This document shows positions 20,827-29,630 of a stretch of DNA of 64,000 nucleotides, piece by piece; position 1 is the first letter of the stretch; each line of letters starts with the position of its first letter. The notes under the pieces were generated by a model. That model saw only the letters and a list, made by a program, of their open reading frames with translations. It was not told the DNA's origin and searched no databases. Origin of the DNA: Akkermansiaceae bacterium (GTDB lineage: Bacteria; Verrucomicrobiota; Verrucomicrobiia; Verrucomicrobiales; Akkermansiaceae); contig JANXMQ010000220.1 in the NCBI GenBank assembly GCA_025354565.1, positions 1 to 64,000 of the forward strand, given 5' to 3'. Both the position numbers and the translations under genes were made by a program.

Positions 20827-21489
20827 ATGAATAATTCCAGTGGCGAACCGTCCAACACCGCGCTGGGGCCTGTCGGTCCCATCGATCTGGATGCCACGAT
20901 GAATGATCCGGACGATGATTTCCGACTTGTCGCCCTCGCGCAACAGGGCGACACCCGTGCCTATGACGCGTTGGTCACCCGGCACCGTGGAAGGATATTC
21001 GCCATGATCCGCAACATGATCCATCAGGAAGCTGACGCCTGGGACCTCTCACAGGAGGTCTTCATCAAGGCGTGGCACGCGTTGCCGAAATTCGAGGCCA
21101 AGGCCCGGTATTCCACCTGGCTCTATCGGATCGCCCACAACGTCGTTTACGATTGGGCGCGGAAACGGAAAATCGAAAGCGCCGGTGAGCTGAATGATGA
21201 GATTTTCGAGCGGGAACGGATCGATTCCGCCTCGTTCACCACCCCCTCCGGCGGCGAATCGCCGGATGCCTCGATGGTCAATGGCGAGCTGCGAATGAAA
21301 ATCCAGATCGCCCTCGGCAAGCTCTCTGCCGAGCATCGGGAAGTCGTTATTTTAAAGGACGTTCAAGGTCTCTCCTATAAGGAAATAGCCGATGCGATGT
21401 CGAGCACCATGGGTACCGTGATGAGTCGCCTATTTTATGCGCGCCAAAAACTCCAAGCCTTGCTAAAAGATGAATATGAAGCCCGATGA
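20827..21489 (+). CDS. ECF-type RNA polymerase sigma factor
   Basis: A sigma-70 family protein of 220 residues. Region 2 is seen in YDALVTRHRGRIFAMIRNMI, DAWDLSQEVFIKAWHALPKF and YSTWLYRIAHNVVYDWARKR. Region 4 is seen in LPAEHRE-like LSAEHREVVILKDVQGLSYK and EIADAMSSTMGTVMSRLFYA. The ATG at 20827 is chosen over the frame opening at 20713 because the latter adds unstructured residues. It overlaps by 20 bp a gene for a single-pass membrane protein that is probably its anti-sigma factor. Confidence 0.92.
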   Translation: MNNSSGEPSNTALGPVGPIDLDATMNDPDDDFRLVALAQQGDTRAYDALVTRHRGRIFAMIRNMIHQEADAWDLSQEVFIKAWHALPKFEAKARYSTWLYRIAHNVVYDWARKRKIESAGELNDEIFERERIDSASFTTPSGGESPDASMVNGELRMKIQIALGKLSAEHREVVILKDVQGLSYKEIADAMSSTMGTVMSRLFYARQKLQALLKDEYEAR

Positions 21490-22069
21490 AGCAACGCTGG
21501 CCCTGTGGCTGGATGACGAACTGAGTGGTGAAAATCTCGCTGCGGTTGAGGCGTGGGCGGTCACCGAGCCGGATCAAATCGCCGCTCGCGATGACATCCG
21601 ACATTTGCGGACAATGCTAATCGCCACAATTCCGGCCAGCGAGGAGCCACCGTTTCCAGATTTTTTTAACAGCCGGGTGTTGCAGGCGATCTGCGAACAA
21701 CCGGTAAGAAGCGAGGTTGTTCGGAAACCGCGCAATTCATGGTATTCTTGGCTGATGCCGCTAGTAGGTTGCGCGGGTATGGCGATGGCGTTTTGGGTCG
21801 GAAAAAATTCCCAATCCCCGCCGGAATACAACGTGGCTGGTGCACCCAAGGCGATTCCCGTGGAGCCGGATGTTTACACACCGGAGACCGGGGTGGAAGC
21901 CAAGTGGTATTCCAGCAAGGATGCTTCGGCAACCGTGATCGTCCTTAACGGTGTGGCCGCCATCCCTGATACGACCGATTTTTCAGCTACCGCAGCCATA
22001 GCGGTAGAGCGTGACATCGACTCTACGGCGGAGCGCGAAACCTCACCGGCAATCGAAATAGGACCATGA
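21470..22069 (+). CDS. Probable membrane anti-sigma factor
   Basis: A 199-residue protein. The N-terminal cytosolic part (EATLALWLDDELSGENLAAV) resembles the short helical, zinc-less anti-sigma domains that follow ECF sigma genes. A single membrane segment lies around residues 90-108 (WLMPLVGCAGMAMAFWVG), and the rest would be periplasmic. Its overlap with the sigma gene supports the role. I did not identify a named domain. The stop overlaps the next start in ATGA. Confidence 0.75.
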   Translation: MNMKPDEATLALWLDDELSGENLAAVEAWAVTEPDQIAARDDIRHLRTMLIATIPASEEPPFPDFFNSRVLQAICEQPVRSEVVRKPRNSWYSWLMPLVGCAGMAMAFWVGKNSQSPPEYNVAGAPKAIPVEPDVYTPETGVEAKWYSSKDASATVIVLNGVAAIPDTTDFSATAAIAVERDIDSTAERETSPAIEIGP

Positions 22070-22587
22070 TGAACTGCCGCGAATGGCTCAGATCGGGCGT
22101 GATCGCGCTGGCAATCGCAGTTTCCCAAATTGCGCTGGCCCAGGACGATCCGGGCCGGGCGACCATTGGTCGGGTGAGCGTCACGGTCTATTATGCGACC
22201 AATGGCGATCCCAAGGTGGCCGGCCCCAAATCCTCCGAAGTCGGCTTGGAAGATTTGAAGCGCTTGCGTGGCGGGCCGGAGCAGTTCCGATTCAAACATT
22301 ATCGGATGCTCGGGCAGGACGTGCAACCCTTGCTGCGGAGCTATGAAAGTTGGGCTCAGCCGCTGCGACCGTCGGATCTGGTGCTGGTCCGCTTCGAGGC
22401 CCGCAGTCGGCCGACGAAACTAGCGACGGGATTGAATTTGGAGCTCTGGCTGGACCGGAAGAAGGTTTTAAAAACGGACGCCCGCTTGGAGGGCAACCGT
22501 CCGCTCAACGTGGTCGGTCCTGCGTGGCGGGGCGGTTGGTTGATCATTACGGTTGCCCTTGCGCCCAAAGGTAATCCCGGCTCATAA
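22066..22587 (+). CDS. Secreted protein of unknown function in sigma operon
   Basis: The 173-residue product has a signal peptide (SGVIALAIAVSQIALA, cut before QDDPG) and a beta-rich mature part with VSVTVYYATNGDPKVAGP and LVLVRFEARSRPTKL. No family is recognised. It overlaps the anti-sigma gene in ATGA and leads into the DUF1573 gene, so it probably belongs to the same envelope-response operon. Confidence 0.75.
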   Translation: MMNCREWLRSGVIALAIAVSQIALAQDDPGRATIGRVSVTVYYATNGDPKVAGPKSSEVGLEDLKRLRGGPEQFRFKHYRMLGQDVQPLLRSYESWAQPLRPSDLVLVRFEARSRPTKLATGLNLELWLDRKKVLKTDARLEGNRPLNVVGPAWRGGWLIITVALAPKGNPGS

Positions 22588-22594
22588 TAGACGC

Positions 22595-23287
22595 ATGAAA
22601 TTTGCAATCGGCATGTGGTTGGTGCTCGCGGGACTGGTCCAAGCGGCTGGCTTGGAGTTCGCTGAGTTGATCAATGAAGTCAACGCGGCCTCTGACGCGA
22701 CCTCCGTGACGGCGGATTTCAACTTCACAAACAAGGGCGATAAACCCGTGACCATTGCCAAGGCCGATCCGACGTGCTCTTGCATAAAGGTGCAGATTTC
22801 CGAAGGCAAGCTCACCTACGCGCCGGGTGAGTCCGGAGTGATTCGGACCTCCTTTGAAGTGGGGAATTTCTCGGGATCCGTCGATAAGGTTGTGGCTTTG
22901 TATATCGACAACGACAAACCTGACCATCCCTCCATGCAGATTACCGTCCGAGTTCACATTCCGGTGATCGTCGGCATGGAGCCAAAGACCCTGAAGTGGG
23001 AGCTCGGCGGCAAGGCGGAACCTAAGACGGTTCAGATCCGCATGGCGGAAGGCAAGCCGATCCATGTGGTCGATGTGAAGTCCTCTTCGGAGGCGTTTTC
23101 CTGTGAACTAAAGACGTTAGAGGAAGGAAAAAAATACGATCTGGTGGTTACGCCGAAGATCATGGATGTGCCGAGTATCAGCGTCATCCGGATTCAGACG
23201 GATTGTGAAATAGTAAGATACCGGGTCCAGCAGGCTTTCGCGGTGATCCCCCGACCTACCCCCTCGGCAACTCCCAGCAAGCCATGA
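22595..23287 (+). CDS. DUF1573 periplasmic protein
   Basis: A signal peptide (MKFAIGMWLVLAGLVQAAG) precedes an Ig-like domain with the DUF1573 signature: VTADFNFTNKGDKPVTIAKA, PTCSCIKVQ and YAPGESGVIRTSFEVGNFSG. A second beta domain (about 120-215) has no assigned family. The paired cysteines in CSC may bind metal or form a disulfide. The start is the ATG at 22595, eight bases after the previous stop. It overlaps the rhodanese gene in ATGA. DUF1573 proteins are common in Bacteroidota, Verrucomicrobiota and Planctomycetota, with no firm function known. Confidence 0.88.
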   Translation: MKFAIGMWLVLAGLVQAAGLEFAELINEVNAASDATSVTADFNFTNKGDKPVTIAKADPTCSCIKVQISEGKLTYAPGESGVIRTSFEVGNFSGSVDKVVALYIDNDKPDHPSMQITVRVHIPVIVGMEPKTLKWELGGKAEPKTVQIRMAEGKPIHVVDVKSSSEAFSCELKTLEEGKKYDLVVTPKIMDVPSISVIRIQTDCEIVRYRVQQAFAVIPRPTPSATPSKP

Positions 23288-23769
23288 TCAAGGGCATCAG
23301 CGAACTGGTCGCGATTCTCGCAATTTCCCTCGGCGCTGCAGGCACCACCTATTGGCTCAAGGGGCCACCCGTGCGCCTGTTTGTTTGTGATCCCGCCAGC
23401 TTGAAACCGGACGAAATTTGTCTCCAACAGCTTTCACCCGCCACCAAGGTTTTGTGGGTGGACGCCCGTCATCGCAAGGAATGGGAGGAAAGCGGGGTGC
23501 CGGACTCGGCCTTGTGGAATCTGGATGCGAGCGAAAACATGCAAACCTTCGAGGCCGACATCGCCGCGCGAATCTTGGAATCGCCGCGCGTCATCGTCTA
23601 TTGCGGGGATGAGAACTGCGGTCTAAGTCGTCAGGTCGCCGAGCGAATTCGGGCGCTACAACTCGGAGCCGAGGTTTCGGTGCTGCGCGGGGGCTGGCGC
23701 GCCCTCAACGAGGCGGGGCGGACCCGTAGTGGTGGGGCGATGATTAAGGATTCCAATCCAAAGTCTTGA
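23284..23769 (+). CDS. Membrane-anchored rhodanese-like protein
   Basis: An N-terminal membrane segment (ELVAILAISLGAAGTTYWL) anchors a rhodanese domain, with WVDARHRKEWEESGVPDSAL, the active-site loop YCGDENCGLSRQVAERI and a C-terminal VSVLRGGWRALNEAG. The loop contains two cysteines, one at the usual catalytic position. It could carry sulfane sulfur or act in thiol redox chemistry outside the membrane. It is the last gene of the sigma operon, and its tail overlaps a convergent gene by 26 bp. Confidence 0.88.
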   Translation: MIKGISELVAILAISLGAAGTTYWLKGPPVRLFVCDPASLKPDEICLQQLSPATKVLWVDARHRKEWEESGVPDSALWNLDASENMQTFEADIAARILESPRVIVYCGDENCGLSRQVAERIRALQLGAEVSVLRGGWRALNEAGRTRSGGAMIKDSNPKS

Positions 23770-25237
23770 GATCGATCGCTTCAAGATAAGGCATGCTTGG
23801 CTTGTCCTCGGTGTTCCAGCGGAGCATTACGGTACAGGCCTTGGCTTTGCCGTATCTCAAGCTGTAAGTGCCATCTTCCAACATCAGGCCGATTTTGGAT
23901 TGCCGACCGAAGCAGGCTAAGGCGATTTCTTTGGCATTGTCCTGAGGCAGCAGTTTCAAGGTTAGCTTTTTTTCGCGGTTTGGAACCCGCTCGTCGTAAC
24001 ATGCGGCGACCGGATTGATGATGACTTGGAAAATCCCCGCTTTATCCGATGGCTTTTTTGCATAGGCCGCCAGTCGCCCGCCGTAGGAATCAAGAAATGG
24101 ATCCACCACGATTTTGGGTTGTCCCGTGCCTCGCGTCCTAACGAGAATGGTGTGAGGATTGGTTCGGTTGTTGCCCGCATCGAAATTCACGTTGTGATAG
24201 ATATCGACGACTTGCTCTACGGTATTGGTCTCCCGCGAGTAGTTTTCGATCTTGATGGTCGGAGGTAGTGGACCAGCGAGGCAGGATTTCGCGAGATCCG
24301 CTTCCGGCGTGTGGCTTTCGATTAGCGGCAGGCGCTCGGCCAGCGTCTTTGCGGCAAGGAATTTCTCCAACACTTCCATGGCGGCTTCGTCAGGGGATTG
24401 TTGTTCGATCCCATTGGGAAGCTCTGGCGGTGGTTCCAAGATCGACGGTTTCTCCGCTGGCGGAACTGGCATGGACTGGGAGTTTTTATCATCCGGTTTG
24501 CCGGTGTTGCGTTGCGGAAAATTGTCATCAGGGAGGATTTTTATCGGGGTGGGGGATTTAATCGATCCGCCGTTGGTTGGTCCCTTGTTCTGATTTTTGA
24601 GAAAAGTCATCACGCCGAAGACGATTGCCGCGATGGAAATCATGAAGAGCAAAGGCAGCACAAACCGGATGAAGCGGTTTCCGTGGCGGGGGTGCCTAGG
24701 CAACGGATTTGGCCCGCCATGAGAGATTTTCGTTTCCGCAACGTGCTTGGCGACGGGTTCCCCTTGGCTGGCACGGTTCGGCAATTGACGGGGTTCGGGA
24801 CGTAGGACGGTGGGGGAAACTGGCGTCGTCGGTTCGGTCCGCACCGGAGCCTCGGCAGGGGACTGATAGAGCGGCGTGGTTGCGGGCGGCGCTGGAATGG
24901 GTGCCGGCTGATAAGCTGGAGGGGCGTATGCCTCAGGCTGCGGGGACGGAGGGGAATAAGCAGGCGCTTGATAGGCAGGCGCTTGCTGCACGGGAGCTTG
25001 ATAGGTCGGAGCTTGCTGGGCGAGAGGTGACACCGCAGGGGCCGAAGTTGTAGCTGCCGGATAACTCGGCTGGACATACACGGGCGGCGGCGGGGCGATC
25101 GGGGTTTGCGGCGGATAAGGTGCCTGAATCAAGGTGCTACAAGATGGACACGGGCCCACAACACCGGCGAGCGTAACCGGGACGGTCAGCTTGATTCTGC
25201 AAGCCGGACACAGGAATGTAACGGATTCAATGGCCAT
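23744..25237 (-). CDS. Zinc-ribbon, proline-rich single-pass membrane protein
   Basis: The 497-residue product starts with a zinc ribbon (CPACRIKLTVPVTLAGVVGPCPSC). Next is a Pro/Gln/Tyr-rich linker (about 45-150) of QAPAYQAP-type units, a basic stretch, and one membrane segment (FVLPLLFMISIAAIVFGVMT). The outer domain opens with MEVLEKFLAAKTLAERLPLI. The protein at 36644 has the same architecture and a matching ARKFLEARTVAELLPLV segment, so the two are paralogues. Function unknown. A sensing or scaffolding role is only a guess. Confidence 0.8.
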   Translation of the reverse strand: MAIESVTFLCPACRIKLTVPVTLAGVVGPCPSCSTLIQAPYPPQTPIAPPPPVYVQPSYPAATTSAPAVSPLAQQAPTYQAPVQQAPAYQAPAYSPPSPQPEAYAPPAYQPAPIPAPPATTPLYQSPAEAPVRTEPTTPVSPTVLRPEPRQLPNRASQGEPVAKHVAETKISHGGPNPLPRHPRHGNRFIRFVLPLLFMISIAAIVFGVMTFLKNQNKGPTNGGSIKSPTPIKILPDDNFPQRNTGKPDDKNSQSMPVPPAEKPSILEPPPELPNGIEQQSPDEAAMEVLEKFLAAKTLAERLPLIESHTPEADLAKSCLAGPLPPTIKIENYSRETNTVEQVVDIYHNVNFDAGNNRTNPHTILVRTRGTGQPKIVVDPFLDSYGGRLAAYAKKPSDKAGIFQVIINPVAACYDERVPNREKKLTLKLLPQDNAKEIALACFGRQSKIGLMLEDGTYSLRYGKAKACTVMLRWNTEDKPSMPYLEAIDLKTLDWNP

Positions 25238-25333
25238 TTGGATTAGCGCGGAACCTACTAAGAAAACGGCGGCTCGTCAATCCTTCTGAAAAGTTAAGTA
25301 ATTGGCCAAGCGATTTCGCGCATCCGGTTACTT

Positions 25334-28090
25334 TCAATCCGAGGTGTCGCTGCGGGAAATGAGTTTGGTGAACTGTTGTTCTAGCATTTTAAGAAGTTCG
25401 GGTTCCTCGATTTTCCCCCCGTCCGCAGTGGTGATGTAAAGGGTGTCGATGGCGACGCCTTTCTCGGTGCTGATGCGGGCGTGGGCGGTATTGAAGCCGT
25501 TCTGATTGATAGCATTGAAAAGATCATGCAGCAGGCCGATGCGGTCGAGGGCTTGAATTTCCACCGTGGTGCAGGTGGGGTGGAGATGGTTGCTGACGTA
25601 GGCGCGGACCGGGACAGTGATGCCGTGATCCGAGCGGGGTTTGAGGAAATTGACTTTGCGGCGCAGAAATTTCTCCGGTTCGTAATTTTCGGCGGCGAGG
25701 ATGGCTTCGAAGGTTTCGAGATAACGCTTGCGGGTGGCGGGGGCGGATACTGGCTCGAAGTTAGTGGTGCACACCCGGAAGATGTTAACGACAATGCCGT
25801 CGTTACGGGTGAAGAGGTCTGCGGATAGAATGTTGATTTGCTCAGAGGCGAGGGCGCAGCAGATTTTCTCTAGCAGCAGCGGCTTGTCGCGGGTGGCGAG
25901 GACAAGTTCGGTATAGCCTTTGTCGGTGTGATCGATCCACTTGATGCAGGACGCGAAAGGATCGGCGCTCTCGGCCTCGCGTTGGAGGAAATGGCGGACG
26001 GTACGAACTTGGGTGACGATATGGGCGGCTTGGCGAAAATAGAACGCTGCGGCGGGCATCCGCTCGAAGTGCTGTTTCACGTCCGGATGGTAGTCCTCGC
26101 GCATGATACTGATGACTTCGGTGCGCAGGGCGAGGCGGTCGGCATCCAGCTTGCGGGTGTATTTTTCCCGTCCGCCTTCGAGAAAAGCGCGGGTGGCGGA
26201 ATGGAGTTGGAGCATCAGGCTTTCCTTCCAGCCGGTCCAGCCCTCGGCTGAAGTGGCGTTGGAATCGGCGAAGGTGAAAAGGAAGAGCGCGTCGAGATTG
26301 GACGGGGTTTTGACGATTTTCGCGAAATCGGCGATGACTTCCGGGTCGTCGAGATTGCGGGTCGTCGCGGTGCGCCAAAAGGCCAAGTGGTGATCGACCA
26401 AATACATGATCAACGTGCGCCGGGCACCTTGGATTTGGAGGCGACTGCACAGGCGTGAAGCGAGCATGGCAGAGCCGTCGATGTGTTCTCGGACATTCTC
26501 GGCGCGACCGGTGTCGTGGAGAATGACGGCGAGATAGAGGGCGTAGGCGTCCTGGATTTCGAGAAACAGCCGTCGATAGACCTCGCGCCGGGGATTGGTC
26601 TCGGCGATGAGTTGGTCCAACTGCTCGACGCAGCGCAGCGTGTGCTCATCGGCGGTGTAGCGGTGAAAAAACTCATGCTGGACGAGACAGTCGAGGGCAC
26701 CGAATTCCGGCAGATAGAGGCCGAGGAAGCCGACCCGGTGCATCTGGCGGAGGATGCTGGCGACGTCGCCTTTGCGTTCGAGAATCGCTTGGAAGGTCTG
26801 GCGGTTCGCCTTCGAGTAGCGGAACTGGCGGTCGATATCTGGCCAATGCGCTTTCACCAGCTTGCGAAGCGGTGGGCTGAGGCGCAAGCCACGGACTTGG
26901 CAATGCTGAAACAGGCGCATCATCCGGTTGGGATCCTCTTTGAAAATCTCTGGGTTTGTGGCATAAATCCGGCCCTCACGCGCGATGAAGCCGTCGAACT
27001 CCTCCCGCGTTTTTCTACGAAATGTGAGGAAGGACCGGAGTCCGGTGTCGGCCGAATTTTCCTCCTCGATCTGGAAAATTTCCATCAACGAGCCGGTGTG
27101 CTGATAGATGTTGCGGGTGTGCCGATAGTAGTCCCGCATGAAAGCCTCGGTGCGGCGGAGGATGCTCTTCTGCGGGTAGGCGAAGGCGGTGGCAACGATG
27201 CCCTGCAACTGGAGGGTGAGCTGGTCGGTGGCTTTGTGCGCGTGGTAGTGAAGCTCGTTGCGGACGCGGTGGAGGAAATCATAGGCCTCCTCAAGTTCGC
27301 GATGGCCGTCAGGTGTTAGCAATTTCGCCTCCACCAGATCTGCTAGATCCTTGCTGCCGTGTTTAACCAGGGCGACCCATTGAATGTTCTGATAGTCGCG
27401 CATCCCGCCGCAGCCTTCCTTGACGTTCGGCTCTTGGAGGAAAACGGTGCGCGAGTATTTCGTGTGGCGGGTCCGTAGATCCAGACTGCGGAGTTCAAAA
27501 AAAGCGGCCTGTCCCCTGGTGATGCACTCCTTGGCGAAGCGAGCTTGGAATTGGCTGAAAAGCGGTTCCGCGCCCACGATCCGGCGGGCATCCATTAGCG
27601 AGGTTTTATTTTCCTGATCCGCCCGCGCCTGCTCGACGCACTCCGGGACCGACCGGCAGGCGTGGCCCACCTTGAAGCCGACGTCCCATAACAGATAGAG
27701 CACGTCCTGCACGAGCTCCTGCAATGGCAACGGCAGTTTGGTGGAAGCCCGGGGCAGGAGAAATAGGATGTCCACATCCGACCGCGGATTGAGCGTGCTG
27801 CGTCCGTAGCCGCCAGTGGCCACCAATGCGATGGGGAGCACCTGACCTTTGCGGGCGTTGAGCGAGGCCGTGAAAATCGAGATGATCACCGTGTCGATAA
27901 GCGCCGCACGGGCGCGTGCGACTTCCAGTCCACCCGCGCCTTCGCGATGCTGGATCAAAATGTGATCCTCCTCGATTTTTAAAAACTGCTTATAGAGCGC
28001 GATCCGCTCGGCTGGCGATAGCTGGCCTTCCAATGCGGGCTTGAGCGCTTCCTTCGCACGTTCTTCGAGGGTGTTGAGGTGGATTTGCAT
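25334..28090 (-). CDS. glnD: PII uridylyltransferase/uridylyl-removing enzyme
   Basis: A 918-residue nitrogen sensor that modifies PII according to glutamine level. The nucleotidyltransferase motif GGYGRSTLNPRSDVDILFL lies near residue 92. The HD domain for uridylyl removal is marked by DEHTLRCVEQL and LAVILHDTGRAENVREH, and two C-terminal ACT domains by ELVLATRDKPLLLEKICCAL and VEIQALDRIGLLHDLFNAI. In the HD motif the usual HDIGKG is HDTGRA, a mild divergence. It lies 29 bp downstream of psd on the same strand. No glnB/glnK is in the window. Confidence 0.95.
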   Translation of the reverse strand: MQIHLNTLEERAKEALKPALEGQLSPAERIALYKQFLKIEEDHILIQHREGAGGLEVARARAALIDTVIISIFTASLNARKGQVLPIALVATGGYGRSTLNPRSDVDILFLLPRASTKLPLPLQELVQDVLYLLWDVGFKVGHACRSVPECVEQARADQENKTSLMDARRIVGAEPLFSQFQARFAKECITRGQAAFFELRSLDLRTRHTKYSRTVFLQEPNVKEGCGGMRDYQNIQWVALVKHGSKDLADLVEAKLLTPDGHRELEEAYDFLHRVRNELHYHAHKATDQLTLQLQGIVATAFAYPQKSILRRTEAFMRDYYRHTRNIYQHTGSLMEIFQIEEENSADTGLRSFLTFRRKTREEFDGFIAREGRIYATNPEIFKEDPNRMMRLFQHCQVRGLRLSPPLRKLVKAHWPDIDRQFRYSKANRQTFQAILERKGDVASILRQMHRVGFLGLYLPEFGALDCLVQHEFFHRYTADEHTLRCVEQLDQLIAETNPRREVYRRLFLEIQDAYALYLAVILHDTGRAENVREHIDGSAMLASRLCSRLQIQGARRTLIMYLVDHHLAFWRTATTRNLDDPEVIADFAKIVKTPSNLDALFLFTFADSNATSAEGWTGWKESLMLQLHSATRAFLEGGREKYTRKLDADRLALRTEVISIMREDYHPDVKQHFERMPAAAFYFRQAAHIVTQVRTVRHFLQREAESADPFASCIKWIDHTDKGYTELVLATRDKPLLLEKICCALASEQINILSADLFTRNDGIVVNIFRVCTTNFEPVSAPATRKRYLETFEAILAAENYEPEKFLRRKVNFLKPRSDHGITVPVRAYVSNHLHPTCTTVEIQALDRIGLLHDLFNAINQNGFNTAHARISTEKGVAIDTLYITTADGGKIEEPELLKMLEQQFTKLISRSDTSD

Positions 28091-28119
28091 CAGATGAAAA
28101 TGTTATGGATTAGATGTTA

Positions 28120-29013
28120 TTAAGCGAAGCGGCCCATGCGGCTGCCCATGCGGGCGTAGAGCTCGATTTGATTGGCGGAACTCTCCAGCAAATCCGCATC
28201 CAGCCGGATGGTTCCCGCCTCGAAAAGTGTGATAGTCGAAGAACCTCCGAAGCCGAAGAACCCTTTTTCCTCACCCTTCGCGACGGGTTGATCAGGCGTG
28301 TAAGTTTGCTGAATCGTGCCCACACAGGTCGCGCCGATTTCCATGCAAATCACCGTGCCGAAGCGTTCGGTTTTCAGCTTCATCACCGTGCGTTTGTTCG
28401 TCCAGAGATACGCCAGCCGCTGGCGCAGGGCGATGGGATTCACAGAAAAAAGCGGCTCCCCGATCAAGCGCGTCTCGCCCGCAATCCCCGCCACAGGGAA
28501 ATGAAAACGATGGTAATCCACCGGGCAGAGCCGCGAAAGCACCAAGGCGCCATCCCTATAATCCTCAGCAAGTTTGGCATCACCCAGTAGCGCAGTCAGG
28601 TCGAATTTCTGCCCCTTCACGAACACGCCCTCGATTTCCGCAGCATCCTGAAATCCCAAATGCCGCCCATCCGCCGGGAAAACGACGTTGGCTTCATCCG
28701 CATCGATTGGCCGCGCCTCCGACTTCAGCTTGCGGAAGAAAAACTCGTTGAAACTCCGGTAAGACCCCGGCGCGTCCGCGAACTCCGCCGGGTCCAGCCC
28801 ATACTCCGCGATGAATGGCGCCACCCGCGCGGCAGACTGCGGCGTGTTCATCCGCCGACCATACCATTTCGAGAAAATCGGGCGTTTCACGAAGGCATTT
28901 AGCGCGATCTTCCCTAATGGATTTCCATACGCCCAACGCAGAAAGCCCTCCCCGTAAACCTGTTCGGTCTCAAGGGTTCCCGTGTGGCGGTTGAAATAGC
29001 GGATTGGTTCCAC
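28120..29013 (-). CDS. psd: Phosphatidylserine decarboxylase proenzyme
   Basis: The 297-residue enzyme makes phosphatidylethanolamine at the membrane. Recognisable regions are YRSFNEFFFRKLKSEARPID, VVFPADGRHLGF, LCPVDYHRFHFPVAG and the autoprocessing site FGFGGSSTITLFE, where GGSS replaces the LGST of the Escherichia coli enzyme, as in the group including Clostridium. Self-cleavage before the serine would give a short alpha chain with a pyruvoyl group. It is cotranscribed with glnD. Confidence 0.93.
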   Translation of the reverse strand: MEPIRYFNRHTGTLETEQVYGEGFLRWAYGNPLGKIALNAFVKRPIFSKWYGRRMNTPQSAARVAPFIAEYGLDPAEFADAPGSYRSFNEFFFRKLKSEARPIDADEANVVFPADGRHLGFQDAAEIEGVFVKGQKFDLTALLGDAKLAEDYRDGALVLSRLCPVDYHRFHFPVAGIAGETRLIGEPLFSVNPIALRQRLAYLWTNKRTVMKLKTERFGTVICMEIGATCVGTIQQTYTPDQPVAKGEEKGFFGFGGSSTITLFEAGTIRLDADLLESSANQIELYARMGSRMGRFA

Positions 29014-29126
29014 AGCCGGCTTGTAGTGGCGGTTCGCCTACCGCGCAAGCGTGACGGCAGATCGCTTGCGCCGCATCCGCCGTCTTCGTTCTTTCCTTCA
29101 GTCATCGCGAAGCATAGATTCAAGGC

Positions 29127-29402
29127 ATGACCACCCTCTCGGATCATCTGTTTTGGGATGTGGACCGCTCCGGGATTGATCCTGAGCGTCACGCGGCATG
29201 GCTGGCGAAGCGGGTGCTGGAATATGGCCGGTGGCGGAATTGGCAGATTCTCGTCGCTCACTATGGCAAGCTGCGGCTTGCCGAACTGGCAACCGGATTG
29301 CGAAGTCTGCACCCCCGGGCCTTGGCATTTTGCAGCGCATGGTTTCAACTCCCACTCTCGGCTTTCCGATGCTCCACTTCGCCGCAATTCCAAACTCCGT
29401 AA
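29127..29402 (+). CDS. DUF6922-type protein, AbiEii-linked
   Basis: The 91-residue product reads TLSDHLFWDVDRSGIDPERH, then WLAKRVLEYGRWRNWQILVA and HYGKLRLAELATGLRSLHPR. This matches small proteins (DUF6922 as I recall) usually encoded immediately before an AbiEii-type nucleotidyltransferase. Such pairs are thought to be toxin-antitoxin or phage-defence modules. Here the partner frame (29369) is truncated. The antitoxin-like member looks intact, ending AFRCSTSPQFQTP. Confidence 0.65.
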   Translation: MTTLSDHLFWDVDRSGIDPERHAAWLAKRVLEYGRWRNWQILVAHYGKLRLAELATGLRSLHPRALAFCSAWFQLPLSAFRCSTSPQFQTP

Positions 29403-29617
29403 ATGCTTTACTCGGCGGTTTGGCCTCGCACGATGGATTGGCGGCTTTTGCGCTGGGTGGTGACGTGGAAAAGGAGGCCGCTGGACGTGGCTATAGAGTA
29501 AACTGGCGGAAAATGGGCTCCTCCGAGCCGTCCGGGGACACCGCTGAACTGTCCGGGGACGCGGCTAGAAATGTGTTTGGAGCGGCTTTCGTTCATGGGA
29601 GCGACGCATTTGGCTGA
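29369..29617 (+). pseudogene. Truncated AbiEii-like nucleotidyltransferase
   Basis: The frame starts at ATG 29369, overlapping the preceding gene by 34 bp as in intact pairs. The first 31 residues (MLHFAAIPNSVNALLGGLAS...LAAFALGG) follow the AbiEii opening MLH..., ...LL..L..., L..F.L.GG. The match stops at GG, where intact proteins read GGTALALQ, and the rest is unrelated low-complexity sequence with a repeated TCCGGGGAC. The catalytic part is lost at about 29461. This is based on motif memory and should be checked. Confidence 0.5.
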
Positions 29618-29630
29618 CTCGGCATAGTGC

